Shown in pieces: positions 1-7,039 of a stretch of 64,000 nucleotides of DNA. The notes under the pieces are model-generated. The model had not been told where the DNA came from. It made no database searches and saw only the letters and a program-made list of their open reading frames with translations. The stretch is taken from positions 431,135-495,134 of the forward strand of contig JALHQT010000005.1 of assembly GCA_022841825.1 (NCBI GenBank). Direction: 5' to 3'. The number at the start of each line of letters is the position of its first letter. The first letter of the stretch is position 1. This DNA comes from Anaerolineae bacterium (lineage in GTDB: Bacteria; Chloroflexota; Anaerolineae; Aggregatilineales; Phototrophicaceae). The position numbers and the translations under genes were made by a program.

Positions 1-1
1 C

Positions 2-1036
2 ATCTTCGGTCCTGCGGGCGCGGGAAAGAGTACGACCCTCAACCTGATCGCTGGGATCACTGATCCTACCGAGGGTGAAATCTGGTTGAATGGGCAGCCG
101 CTCAACCGAGTGCCGCCGGAACACCGCAACATGACGATGGTGTTCGAGAACTACGCGCTCTATTCTCATTTGACGGTCTTTGACAACCTCGCGTTTCCGC
201 TGCGGGCGCAGCGAATGCCTTCGGCAGAGATTGCGCGCCGTGTGGATGAGATGGCTGCAATCCTGCAGATCGGACCATTTCTCAAGCGTCGCCCTGGCTT
301 CCTGAGCGGCGGGCAGCGCCAGCGTGTGGCACTTGGGCGTGCGCTCATCCGCGATGCCGACGTGTATCTGCTCGACGAGCCGATCTCCCATCTGGATGCC
401 AAACTGCGCCATCAGATGCGCGGCGAGCTGAAAGCGCTCTGCCAGCGCAAGCAGGCGACGGTCATTCATGTCACTCATGACTACCGCGAAGCGATGTCGC
501 TCTCGCACCGGATGGTCGTCATCGATAAAGGGCATCTGATGCAGTTCGATACGCCGGATGCCATCTACCACACGCCCGCCAATGAGTTCGTCGCCAGCTT
601 TGTCGGCGAACCGCCCATGAGCTTCATCGATGTCAAGCTCACGACGCGCGACGGTGCGCCCTGCCTGCTGATCACGGGTACGGAAGCGCAGCCCGCCATC
701 GTCAGCCTGGGGGATGCTGCCACAGCCGCGCTCGCGGAGAATGCGAACGCGCTGCGCATCGGAGTGCGTGCCAGCGATATTTCTCTTAGCACGACCGCCA
801 GCGCGAGCCACGGGACCCGTGCTGAAGTCTACGTGGTGGAGACGCTGGGGCATCGGGACATTGTGACGACCCAGATCGGCACGCACCTTGTCAAGGTGAT
901 TGCGCCTTCTGGTCTGGGATTGCAGGTTCGCGACACGGTATGGCTAAACATCGAACCCCACACCTATCACCTGTTTCGTGACGAGCAGTCCATCTCGCAT
1001 CCGACAGACGAGATGCGTATCGCGCAAGGAGTGTAA
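2..1036 (+). CDS. Sugar ABC transporter ATP-binding protein, MalK/UgpC type (5' end outside window)
   Basis: This ATPase energises uptake of a carbohydrate-type substrate by an ABC importer. The reading frame is open to the window edge and already contains the Walker A motif GPAGAGKST, so only a short N-terminus is missing. It continues with the signature LSGGQRQR, Walker B LLDEPISHLD, the switch histidine in VTHD, and a C-terminal MalK-type regulatory domain beginning after FVGEPPMSF. The Q-loop, usually VFQNYALYPH, reads VFENYALYSH, so Glu replaces the coupling Gln. The next gene, 5 bp downstream, encodes a second MalK-like ATPase, and the two probably form a heterodimer. The permeases and binding protein are presumably upstream of the window. 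Confidence 0.93.
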   Translation: MFGPAGAGKSTTLNLIAGITDPTEGEIWLNGQPLNRVPPEHRNMTMVFENYALYSHLTVFDNLAFPLRAQRMPSAEIARRVDEMAAILQIGPFLKRRPGFLSGGQRQRVALGRALIRDADVYLLDEPISHLDAKLRHQMRGELKALCQRKQATVIHVTHDYREAMSLSHRMVVIDKGHLMQFDTPDAIYHTPANEFVASFVGEPPMSFIDVKLTTRDGAPCLLITGTEAQPAIVSLGDAATAALAENANALRIGVRASDISLSTTASASHGTRAEVYVVETLGHRDIVTTQIGTHLVKVIAPSGLGLQVRDTVWLNIEPHTYHLFRDEQSISHPTDEMRIAQGV

Positions 1037-1041
1037 GCCGC

Positions 1042-2139
1042 ATGGCTACCGTTCGTCTGCACCATCTCCATAAGAGCTATGATCGCGGCAAGACAATGGC
1101 AGTGAAAGATGTTTCACTGGAAATCGCCGATGGCGAATTCATGGCGCTGTTGGGTCCATCGGGCTGCGGCAAATCATCCACAATGCGCATGATCGCCGGG
1201 TTGGAAGAGTTGTCCGGGGGTGAAATCTGGTTCAACGATACGCTGATGAACCGCATTCCCCCCAAGGGTCGCAATGTCGCGATGGTGTTTGAGTCATACG
1301 CGCTTTACCCCACGTTGAGCGTCTACGAAAACCTGGCTTTTCCGCTGCGTTCGGCAGGGAAGCCCCTTGACGAGATTGAACGCCGCGTTCGCGAGATCGT
1401 CGGCATTTTGCAGTGCGAAGACCTGCTGCAACTGAAGCCTGCCAATCTGAGCAGCGGGCAGTCGCAGCTTGTAGGGCTAGGTCGCGCGCTCATGCGCCAG
1501 CCAAACGTGTTCATCATGGATGAACCGATCTCGCATTTGGATACGCGCCTGCGCAGCCGGATGCGTTCCTATATCAAGCGTCTGCACATCGAACTGGGCT
1601 ACACGATGCTGTATGTCACGCACGATCAGGAAGAAGCGATGGCGCTTGCCGACCGGATCGCCATCATGGATGTCGGTCAGGTGGTGCAGATCGGCACGCC
1701 GGGGGAAGTCTTTCACCAACCTGCCAGTCGCTACGTTGCGGGTTTCGTCGGCGAACCCCCGATGAACTTCCTGGAATGCCAGACCGAGCAGAATGGCGGC
1801 AGCCCAAGCTTGTCATACAAGGGACATCCTATCCCTTGGGGAAGTTCTGAACATACGCGCGCGGCGGGACAAGTTCCGCGCGATGTCGTCGTCGGCATCC
1901 GACCCTTCTACGTAAGCCTTGCAGGCGAGCGCAGCGCTTCGCACAACGTACCCGCCGAGGTGTTCGTCGTGGAGCCAATGGGGGACACGACGGTCGTCAC
2001 CGTCAAGGCGGAGGACACACGTATTCAGATTGTCGGCGAACAGAAGATGCGCGTGAACAGCGGAGAGGTCTTGTGGCTGGGCTTTGACCCGGCGCACCTG
2101 CTGCTGTTCGACAAAGATACAGGCTTACGCCTGGGATAA
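1042..2139 (+). CDS. Second MalK/UgpC-type ABC transporter ATP-binding protein
   Basis: Partner ATPase of the preceding gene, 365 residues, the usual length for a MalK protein. Walker A GPSGCGKSS is at about residues 38-46, the Q-loop VFESYALYP carries Glu84 where Gln is expected, and the signature is LSSGQ (136-140) instead of LSGGQ. Walker B IMDEP (D160, E161) and the switch His194 are intact, and the C-terminal OB-fold regulatory region follows GEPPMNFLE. The AAGGAG Shine-Dalgarno lies in the end of the upstream gene, so the two are translationally linked. Two different ATPases in one operon, both with a Q-to-E change, point to an asymmetric dimer. Substrate unknown; the catabolic genes behind it suggest a sugar or polyol. 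Confidence 0.93.
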   Translation: MATVRLHHLHKSYDRGKTMAVKDVSLEIADGEFMALLGPSGCGKSSTMRMIAGLEELSGGEIWFNDTLMNRIPPKGRNVAMVFESYALYPTLSVYENLAFPLRSAGKPLDEIERRVREIVGILQCEDLLQLKPANLSSGQSQLVGLGRALMRQPNVFIMDEPISHLDTRLRSRMRSYIKRLHIELGYTMLYVTHDQEEAMALADRIAIMDVGQVVQIGTPGEVFHQPASRYVAGFVGEPPMNFLECQTEQNGGSPSLSYKGHPIPWGSSEHTRAAGQVPRDVVVGIRPFYVSLAGERSASHNVPAEVFVVEPMGDTTVVTVKAEDTRIQIVGEQKMRVNSGEVLWLGFDPAHLLLFDKDTGLRLG

Positions 2140-2156
2140 TGATAAGGAAAGTCACG

Positions 2157-2858
2157 ATGGCTGAACAGACGCTCTCCTCGCGCGAGATCGCCAGCATGAT
2201 CGACATCAGCGCGGTACAGACGCCGCATGGCGAGGCGGAGATTCGGGAACTGGTCAATGTCGCATCTCAGTTTGGCATTGGCGCGGTTCATGTCCTGCCC
2301 GCGTGGGTGACGTTTGCGCGCACGCTCCTGGCAGACACGCCGCATATCGCGCTCGGCGCACCGGTCGGGTTCCCTTCCGGAGGCAATCATACCCGCATCA
2401 AGTATGAAGAAGCGCAGCAGGTCATCGCCGATGGCGTCAGCGAGTTCGACATGATGCTCAATGTCGGCAAGCTGCGCTCCGGCGACGACGATTATGTGCG
2501 GACAGAATTGCAGACGGTCATTCAGTCGGTGCGCGTCCCGGCAAAGGTCATCCTGGAAACGCATTATCTGAACGATGACGAGATTCGCCGTGCTTGCCAG
2601 ATGGGCATTGAAACGGGCGCTGCCTACATCAAGACATCGACCGGTTGGGCAGATACCGGGGCGACGTTTGAAAATGTCCGCCTGATCCGCGATTGTGTGC
2701 AGGATCGCATTGGCATTAAAGCTGCGGGCGGCATTCGTGACCTTGCGACGCTGGAGGCGATGTACGCGATGGGTGTCCGGCGTTTCGGCATTAATGTGCA
2801 GGCAGCGATTGCCATCATCCAGGCGGCTCGCCAGCGCGATGTGGAACACGGCTCATGA
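2157..2858 (+). CDS. deoC: Deoxyribose-phosphate aldolase family protein (DeoC-like)
   Basis: Class I aldolase of the DeoC family, 233 residues from the chosen ATG. That ATG has AAGGA 8-9 bases upstream; an in-frame ATG at 2139 overlaps the previous stop but lacks such a site. The Schiff-base lysine is in IKTSTGW (K159), the second active-site lysine in IKAAGGI (K188), and the acidic residue in EFDMMLNVG (D98). DeoC cleaves 2-deoxyribose 5-phosphate to glyceraldehyde 3-phosphate and acetaldehyde. In this operon, directly before a sugar kinase (ATGA overlap), it could instead cleave the phosphorylated product of that kinase. The family assignment is firm; the substrate is inferred. Confidence 0.88.
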   Translation: MAEQTLSSREIASMIDISAVQTPHGEAEIRELVNVASQFGIGAVHVLPAWVTFARTLLADTPHIALGAPVGFPSGGNHTRIKYEEAQQVIADGVSEFDMMLNVGKLRSGDDDYVRTELQTVIQSVRVPAKVILETHYLNDDEIRRACQMGIETGAAYIKTSTGWADTGATFENVRLIRDCVQDRIGIKAAGGIRDLATLEAMYAMGVRRFGINVQAAIAIIQAARQRDVEHGS

Positions 2859-4384
2859 CAACGCTAATCGCCTATGATCTCGGCACAGGAGGGTGCAAAG
2901 CGTCGCTCTATGATGCGGATGGGACTGCGCTCGCCTCGGTCTTCCGCGCCTATGATACGCTTTACCCGAATGCTGGCTGGCACGAGCAGCGTCCAACAGA
3001 TTGGTGGGATGCCGTCGTCTCCAGCACGCGCGAGCTGCTCGCGAGCGGCTCTGCGGATGCGAGTTCGGTGCGCGCACTGGCGCTTTCCGGGCAAAGTCTC
3101 GCGGTCGTACCGCTGGACGGCGCGGGCAATCTGCTGCGGGATACAGTGCCCATCTGGTCGGATACCCGCCCGGTCGAACAGGTGCAGCGCTTCTTCCAGC
3201 AGGTGGATGCCGACGAGTGGTATCTGACGACGGGTAACGGGTTCTCGCAGCCCACCTACTCCGTATTCAAGATCATGTGGTATCGCGAACAAGAACCCGA
3301 CATGTTCTCGCAGCTCCACAAAATCGTCGGCTCCAAGGATTACATCAACTACCGGCTGACGGGGCAGATCGCTACTGATCATTCGTATGCATCCGGGAGC
3401 GGCACCTATAACCTGGCGACACGCGCCTATGACACACGCTATCTGGCAGCCAGCGGCTTGTCGATGTCTCTCTTCCCGGAAATTGTCGAATCTGCGACCT
3501 CGCTTGGCGGTCTGACGGCGGAAGCGGCGGCGGCGCTCGGACTGCCCACATCGGTCGAGGTCTTCTGCGGCGGTGTGGACAATTCGTGTATGGCGCTGGG
3601 TGCAGGCAATACGCGCACCGGGCGCATCTATCTCTCGTTAGGCTCGTCTGCGTGGCTGGCGGTCTCGTCAGAACAACCGGTGGTCGATCTTGCGATACGT
3701 CCGTTCGTCTTCGCGCATGTCATCCCGAATCTGACGACATCCGCAACCTCGATCTTTGCCGCAGGCAGTGCTTTTCGATGGGCGCGTGATGTCCTGTTTG
3801 CGCAGATGAAACAGCGAGCGCTGGAAAGCGAGCGCGATGTCTACGACCTGCTTGTTGACCTGGCGATGCAGTCGCCGATTGGCGCCAACCGCTTGTTCTT
3901 CAATCCTAGCCTTGCGGGTGGATCTGCGGCGTATGCAAACCCGGATATTCGCGGCGCATTTCTGGGGCTGGATCTCCGCCACACCGCGTCCGATGTGCTG
4001 CGCGCGGTCCTTGAAGGAATCGCCTTCGACCTGTGCATCATGTATCGCAAGCTGGCGTGCCTGGTTGAGCTTGACGACACGATCCTGATCGTCGGCGGGG
4101 GCAGCAAGAGCCAACCATGGCGTCAGTTGTTTGCGAATGTCTTCGACAAACCCTTCGCGCGCGCCAGCAGCGGGCAGGACGCTGCCTCGCTTGGGGCGGC
4201 AGCGGTGGCAGCGGTGGGCAGCGGACTATGGAAGGATTACGAGCGAATCGAGCAGTTGGTGCAGTCCGATCAGGTCGAGGTGCCGGATGCGGCTTCATCG
4301 ACACAGTACCGGTCGCTTCTGCGTGTCTATGAACAGACATGGTCTCATCTCTCCGAAATCGCCGACCTGATGAAAACGCTTTAG
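2855..4384 (+). CDS. FGGY-family carbohydrate kinase (xylulokinase-like)
   Basis: ATP-dependent kinase of 509 residues, the usual FGGY length. The N-terminal phosphate-binding motif is AYDLGTGGCKASLYD, GWHEQRPTDWW matches the conserved region before the substrate site, and the C-terminal ATPase half carries ILIVGGGSKSQPWRQLFANVF and SGQDAASLGAAAVAA. It overlaps the aldolase gene by ATGA, so the two are probably co-translated. It would phosphorylate a sugar, ketose or polyol brought in by the ABC transporter, making the substrate for the DeoC-type aldolase. FGGY specificity cannot be read from sequence alone; xylulose, erythritol-type polyols and deoxysugars are all possible. Confidence 0.9.
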   Translation: MTTLIAYDLGTGGCKASLYDADGTALASVFRAYDTLYPNAGWHEQRPTDWWDAVVSSTRELLASGSADASSVRALALSGQSLAVVPLDGAGNLLRDTVPIWSDTRPVEQVQRFFQQVDADEWYLTTGNGFSQPTYSVFKIMWYREQEPDMFSQLHKIVGSKDYINYRLTGQIATDHSYASGSGTYNLATRAYDTRYLAASGLSMSLFPEIVESATSLGGLTAEAAAALGLPTSVEVFCGGVDNSCMALGAGNTRTGRIYLSLGSSAWLAVSSEQPVVDLAIRPFVFAHVIPNLTTSATSIFAAGSAFRWARDVLFAQMKQRALESERDVYDLLVDLAMQSPIGANRLFFNPSLAGGSAAYANPDIRGAFLGLDLRHTASDVLRAVLEGIAFDLCIMYRKLACLVELDDTILIVGGGSKSQPWRQLFANVFDKPFARASSGQDAASLGAAAVAAVGSGLWKDYERIEQLVQSDQVEVPDAASSTQYRSLLRVYEQTWSHLSEIADLMKTL

Positions 4385-4433
4385 TCGTGCAGCGCCCGCG
4401 ACAGCCTGCACGTCATTCTCAGGAGCAGACACG

Positions 4434-5402
4434 ATGTATGATTTGAAAGCCTGCCGTGTGCTTGTGACTTCAACGTCCTATGGAATGAGTGATCCCTCGC
4501 TGAAGCGCGAGCTTGAGCAGACGGTGGGCGAAGTCCTCTACAATCCGACGGATCACCCGCTCACTTCTCTGGAACTCGCGCCGCTGGTCAAGGGCATTGA
4601 CGGCATGATCGCCGGATTAGACGAAATCAGCGCGGAGGTCATTGAGAGCGCAGATCGACTGCGTGTCATCGCTCGCTACGGGGTTGGTTTGGACAGAGTC
4701 GATCTGAAGGCGGCACAGAGCAAGGGAATCGTCGTCACCAGCACGCCGGGCGCAAACGCGGTGTCGGTTGCAGAACTCGCTGTGGCATTGATGTTGGCAC
4801 TGGGGCGCAACATTGTGATTGGGGACAGGCGCACCAAAGCCGGCGAATGGCCCCGCATGAAGGGACAAAGCATCACCGGGAAGACCGTCGGTTTAATCGG
4901 GCTGGGTGCTATCGGCAGGCATGTTGCCACACTCCTGGGCTGCTTTGGCTGCCGGGTAATTGGCTATGACCCAGCCGTTAGCCGCGAGCAGGCGCAGAGC
5001 CTGGGGATTGAATGGCGGGAACGCGATGATGTCATTCGCGAGTCGGATTACCTTTCGCTGCATCTGCCCGCAACACCGCAAACCGAGAATATGCTCGATC
5101 AGGATACGATGCGCATGATGAAGCGTGGCGTCTTTCTGATCAATACGGCGCGAAGCGAGCTGATCGAAGAATCTGCGCTGCTCGCAAACCTGAGGAGCGG
5201 TCATATTGCAGGGCTGGGGCTTGATACGTTCCATCATGAGCCGCCGGGCAAAGACTACGCCCTGCTGCAATTCGACCAGGTGATCGCAACGCCGCATACA
5301 GGCTCGCATACGGACGAGGCTACGAACCGGATGGGCAGGATGGCGCTCGACGATTGTCTCGCCGTTCTGCGTGGGGAAGCACCTCACTATCGGGTCGTAT
5401 GA
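4434..5402 (+). CDS. D-2-hydroxyacid dehydrogenase (phosphoglycerate dehydrogenase-like)
   Basis: NAD-dependent dehydrogenase of 322 residues. The nucleotide-binding loop is GLGAIG (146-151) within GKTVGLIGLGAIGRHVA. The catalytic triad of the family is present: Arg230 in NTARSELI, Glu259 in HHEPPG and His278 in ATPHTGSH. It is short and lacks the ACT and intervening domains of serine-pathway SerA. AGGAG lies 8 bases before the ATG. A gap of 49 bp follows the kinase gene, and the operon continues. In a catabolic operon it probably interconverts a 2-hydroxy acid and a 2-keto acid derived from the imported substrate, rather than working in serine synthesis. Confidence 0.88.
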   Translation: MYDLKACRVLVTSTSYGMSDPSLKRELEQTVGEVLYNPTDHPLTSLELAPLVKGIDGMIAGLDEISAEVIESADRLRVIARYGVGLDRVDLKAAQSKGIVVTSTPGANAVSVAELAVALMLALGRNIVIGDRRTKAGEWPRMKGQSITGKTVGLIGLGAIGRHVATLLGCFGCRVIGYDPAVSREQAQSLGIEWRERDDVIRESDYLSLHLPATPQTENMLDQDTMRMMKRGVFLINTARSELIEESALLANLRSGHIAGLGLDTFHHEPPGKDYALLQFDQVIATPHTGSHTDEATNRMGRMALDDCLAVLRGEAPHYRVV

Positions 5403-5471
5403 CACATCTGCCGTGAAGGAATTTTGCCATCAGTGAATGCCTACCCCTCGTACGGCTACAGGATGAAAACG

Positions 5472-6455
5472 ATGACCGAACCCACCTATGCAATCGTCAA
5501 CAAGAACTTGCCGACTTTCTACTTCATCGGCGTCACGACGCGCCAGTCTTCAATCAACAAAGTCTTTCCGCGATGGGTGCAGGCGTTGGGGCGTCCCGAA
5601 GTGGTGTTGGAAGGCATCGATTGCAAGCTGAATGATGACCCGCAAGCCTACCGCGCCGCCGTCGCGCAGATCAAGTACGACCCCAACTCGATCGGCGGGT
5701 TGGTGACCGCGCACAAAATTAACCTGCTGAATGCCGCGCGCGATATGTTCGACTATCTCGACCCGTATGCGCAGATCTGCGGTGAGGTGTCGTCGATCTC
5801 TAAGCGCGGCGCAATCCTGCGCGGACACGCAAAAGACCCTATCTCGTCCGGGCTGAGTCTGGATGCAATGCTCGGCAGCGGCTACTTCGGGCGCACAGGT
5901 GCCAGCATTCTGTGCTTCGGCGCGGGCGGGTCGGCGGTAGCGATGGCGCTGCATCTGATCAATAAGCAGGACGCAGGCGGCCGTCCGAAGCGGTTTATCG
6001 TCGTCAACCGCTCACAGGGACGACTGGATCATCTCCAGTCGATGGTCAGCACGCAGACGACGGACATTGAGTTCGAGTACATCTGCAACAGCGACCCGCG
6101 CCGTAATGACGCGATCATGGTGACCATGCCGCCTGGAACCATCGTCATCAACGCGACCGGAATGGGCAAGGACACGCCCGGCTCACCGATCACCGACGAT
6201 GGGATCTTCCCGGAACATGCCATCTCCTGGGAGCTGAATTATCGCGGTGAGCTGGACTTCTGGCACCAATCCATGGCACAGGTGGAGACCCGAGACGTGA
6301 TTGTCGAGGATGGGTGGCTGTACTTCCTGCATGGGTGGACGCAGGTCGTTGCAGAAGTGCTGGATATCGAGCTGACTGCCGAGCGTTTTGCCACACTGAG
6401 TGAGCTGGCGGCAGATCTGCGTCCGCCGCTGGTCTTTCGTGGCGAGGACAAGTGA
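5472..6455 (+). CDS. Shikimate/quinate dehydrogenase-like oxidoreductase
   Basis: Resembles shikimate dehydrogenase in both halves. The N-terminal substrate domain has VTAHKINLL, where AroE has VTxPxK (catalytic Lys kept), and GHAKDPISSG, where AroE has the catalytic Asp loop. The C-terminal domain has a Rossmann loop ILCFGAGGSAVAMAL and NATGMGKDTPGSP. AroE's GAVNT motif is GEVSS here, so the substrate is probably not shikimate. No other aromatic-pathway gene is nearby. The start is uncertain: ATG 5472 has AGGA 8 bases upstream, while ATG 5463, GTG 5433 and TTG 5424 are in frame. It is the last gene of the operon and probably oxidises a cyclic or branched polyol. Confidence 0.8.
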   Translation: MTEPTYAIVNKNLPTFYFIGVTTRQSSINKVFPRWVQALGRPEVVLEGIDCKLNDDPQAYRAAVAQIKYDPNSIGGLVTAHKINLLNAARDMFDYLDPYAQICGEVSSISKRGAILRGHAKDPISSGLSLDAMLGSGYFGRTGASILCFGAGGSAVAMALHLINKQDAGGRPKRFIVVNRSQGRLDHLQSMVSTQTTDIEFEYICNSDPRRNDAIMVTMPPGTIVINATGMGKDTPGSPITDDGIFPEHAISWELNYRGELDFWHQSMAQVETRDVIVEDGWLYFLHGWTQVVAEVLDIELTAERFATLSELAADLRPPLVFRGEDK

Positions 6456-7039
6456 GCGAACAAGCAGCAATAGGTCTTCTAGCCACGCACGCGAACTGGA
6501 ATGATCTGCCCGGTGAAGAGAGACGCAGCTCTGGAACACAGCTACACGGCTATGCTCGAAAGCTCTAAGGAGATATTGGTTGGCAGAGGCAATAACACTT
6601 GCGCATTATCTGCAATGTGGCTACTTTCTGAATTGATCACGAAATTTAGTCTTATCCCTTCAACATACCATTGGACAGCAATTGCCTGAACAAGAGTGCA
6701 TAGACTTGCTCGCAAGGTGACCTGCATTACGTTGTAATCGATGTTTGATTGCGATAATCCATCAAGAGTACCGCCGCACTCTGGGAGCGCCTCAGGTGTA
6801 CTCGAGAGGCTCTCAAAATGCCTATGGTCCGGATCAACATCCTGTAGTAGCAACAAACACTATCCACGTAGTTTTCCTGTATTGTCTTCACAGCTCGACT
6901 CCGGTTCTAGCGTCCTGACATCATAAGGGAACCAAACAAGGCGGTACCGAAGTCAGATGACAATCCACTATGTCGCTCCACTCTGCATGCCCCTTAGGAC
7001 ATGCAGAGCATGAAGTCCATGCAGAGTCTGCAGAGTTTG
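6456..7039. other. Intergenic region at the left edge of the integrated element
   Basis: No convincing gene in 584 bp. The stretch from about 6540 to 6960 is visibly richer in A+T than the genes on either side and contains only short open frames without ribosome binding sites. Near its right end it carries a small repeat family, listed separately. It probably includes the junction between the host operon and the - strand element, but I could not find a matching direct repeat on the other side. Confidence 0.5.
6981..7035. repeat. CATGCAGAG repeats next to the primase gene
   Basis: CTCTGCATG at 6981-6989 and CATGCAGAG at 7000-7008 form a perfect 9-bp inverted repeat with a 10-base loop. A further direct copy CATGCAGAG lies at 7018-7026, and CTGCAGAG at 7028-7035 is a partial one. 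The direct copies start 18 bp apart. The group lies within 60 bp downstream of the primase/helicase stop. It could be an iteron-like binding array, a recombination site, or a weak hairpin ending the transcript. No T-run follows on the - strand, so a simple intrinsic terminator is less likely. Confidence 0.5.

Noticed and set aside
6501..6689. Short + frame in the AT-rich left boundary
   Set aside because: No ribosome site and no similarity; base composition fits non-coding DNA.
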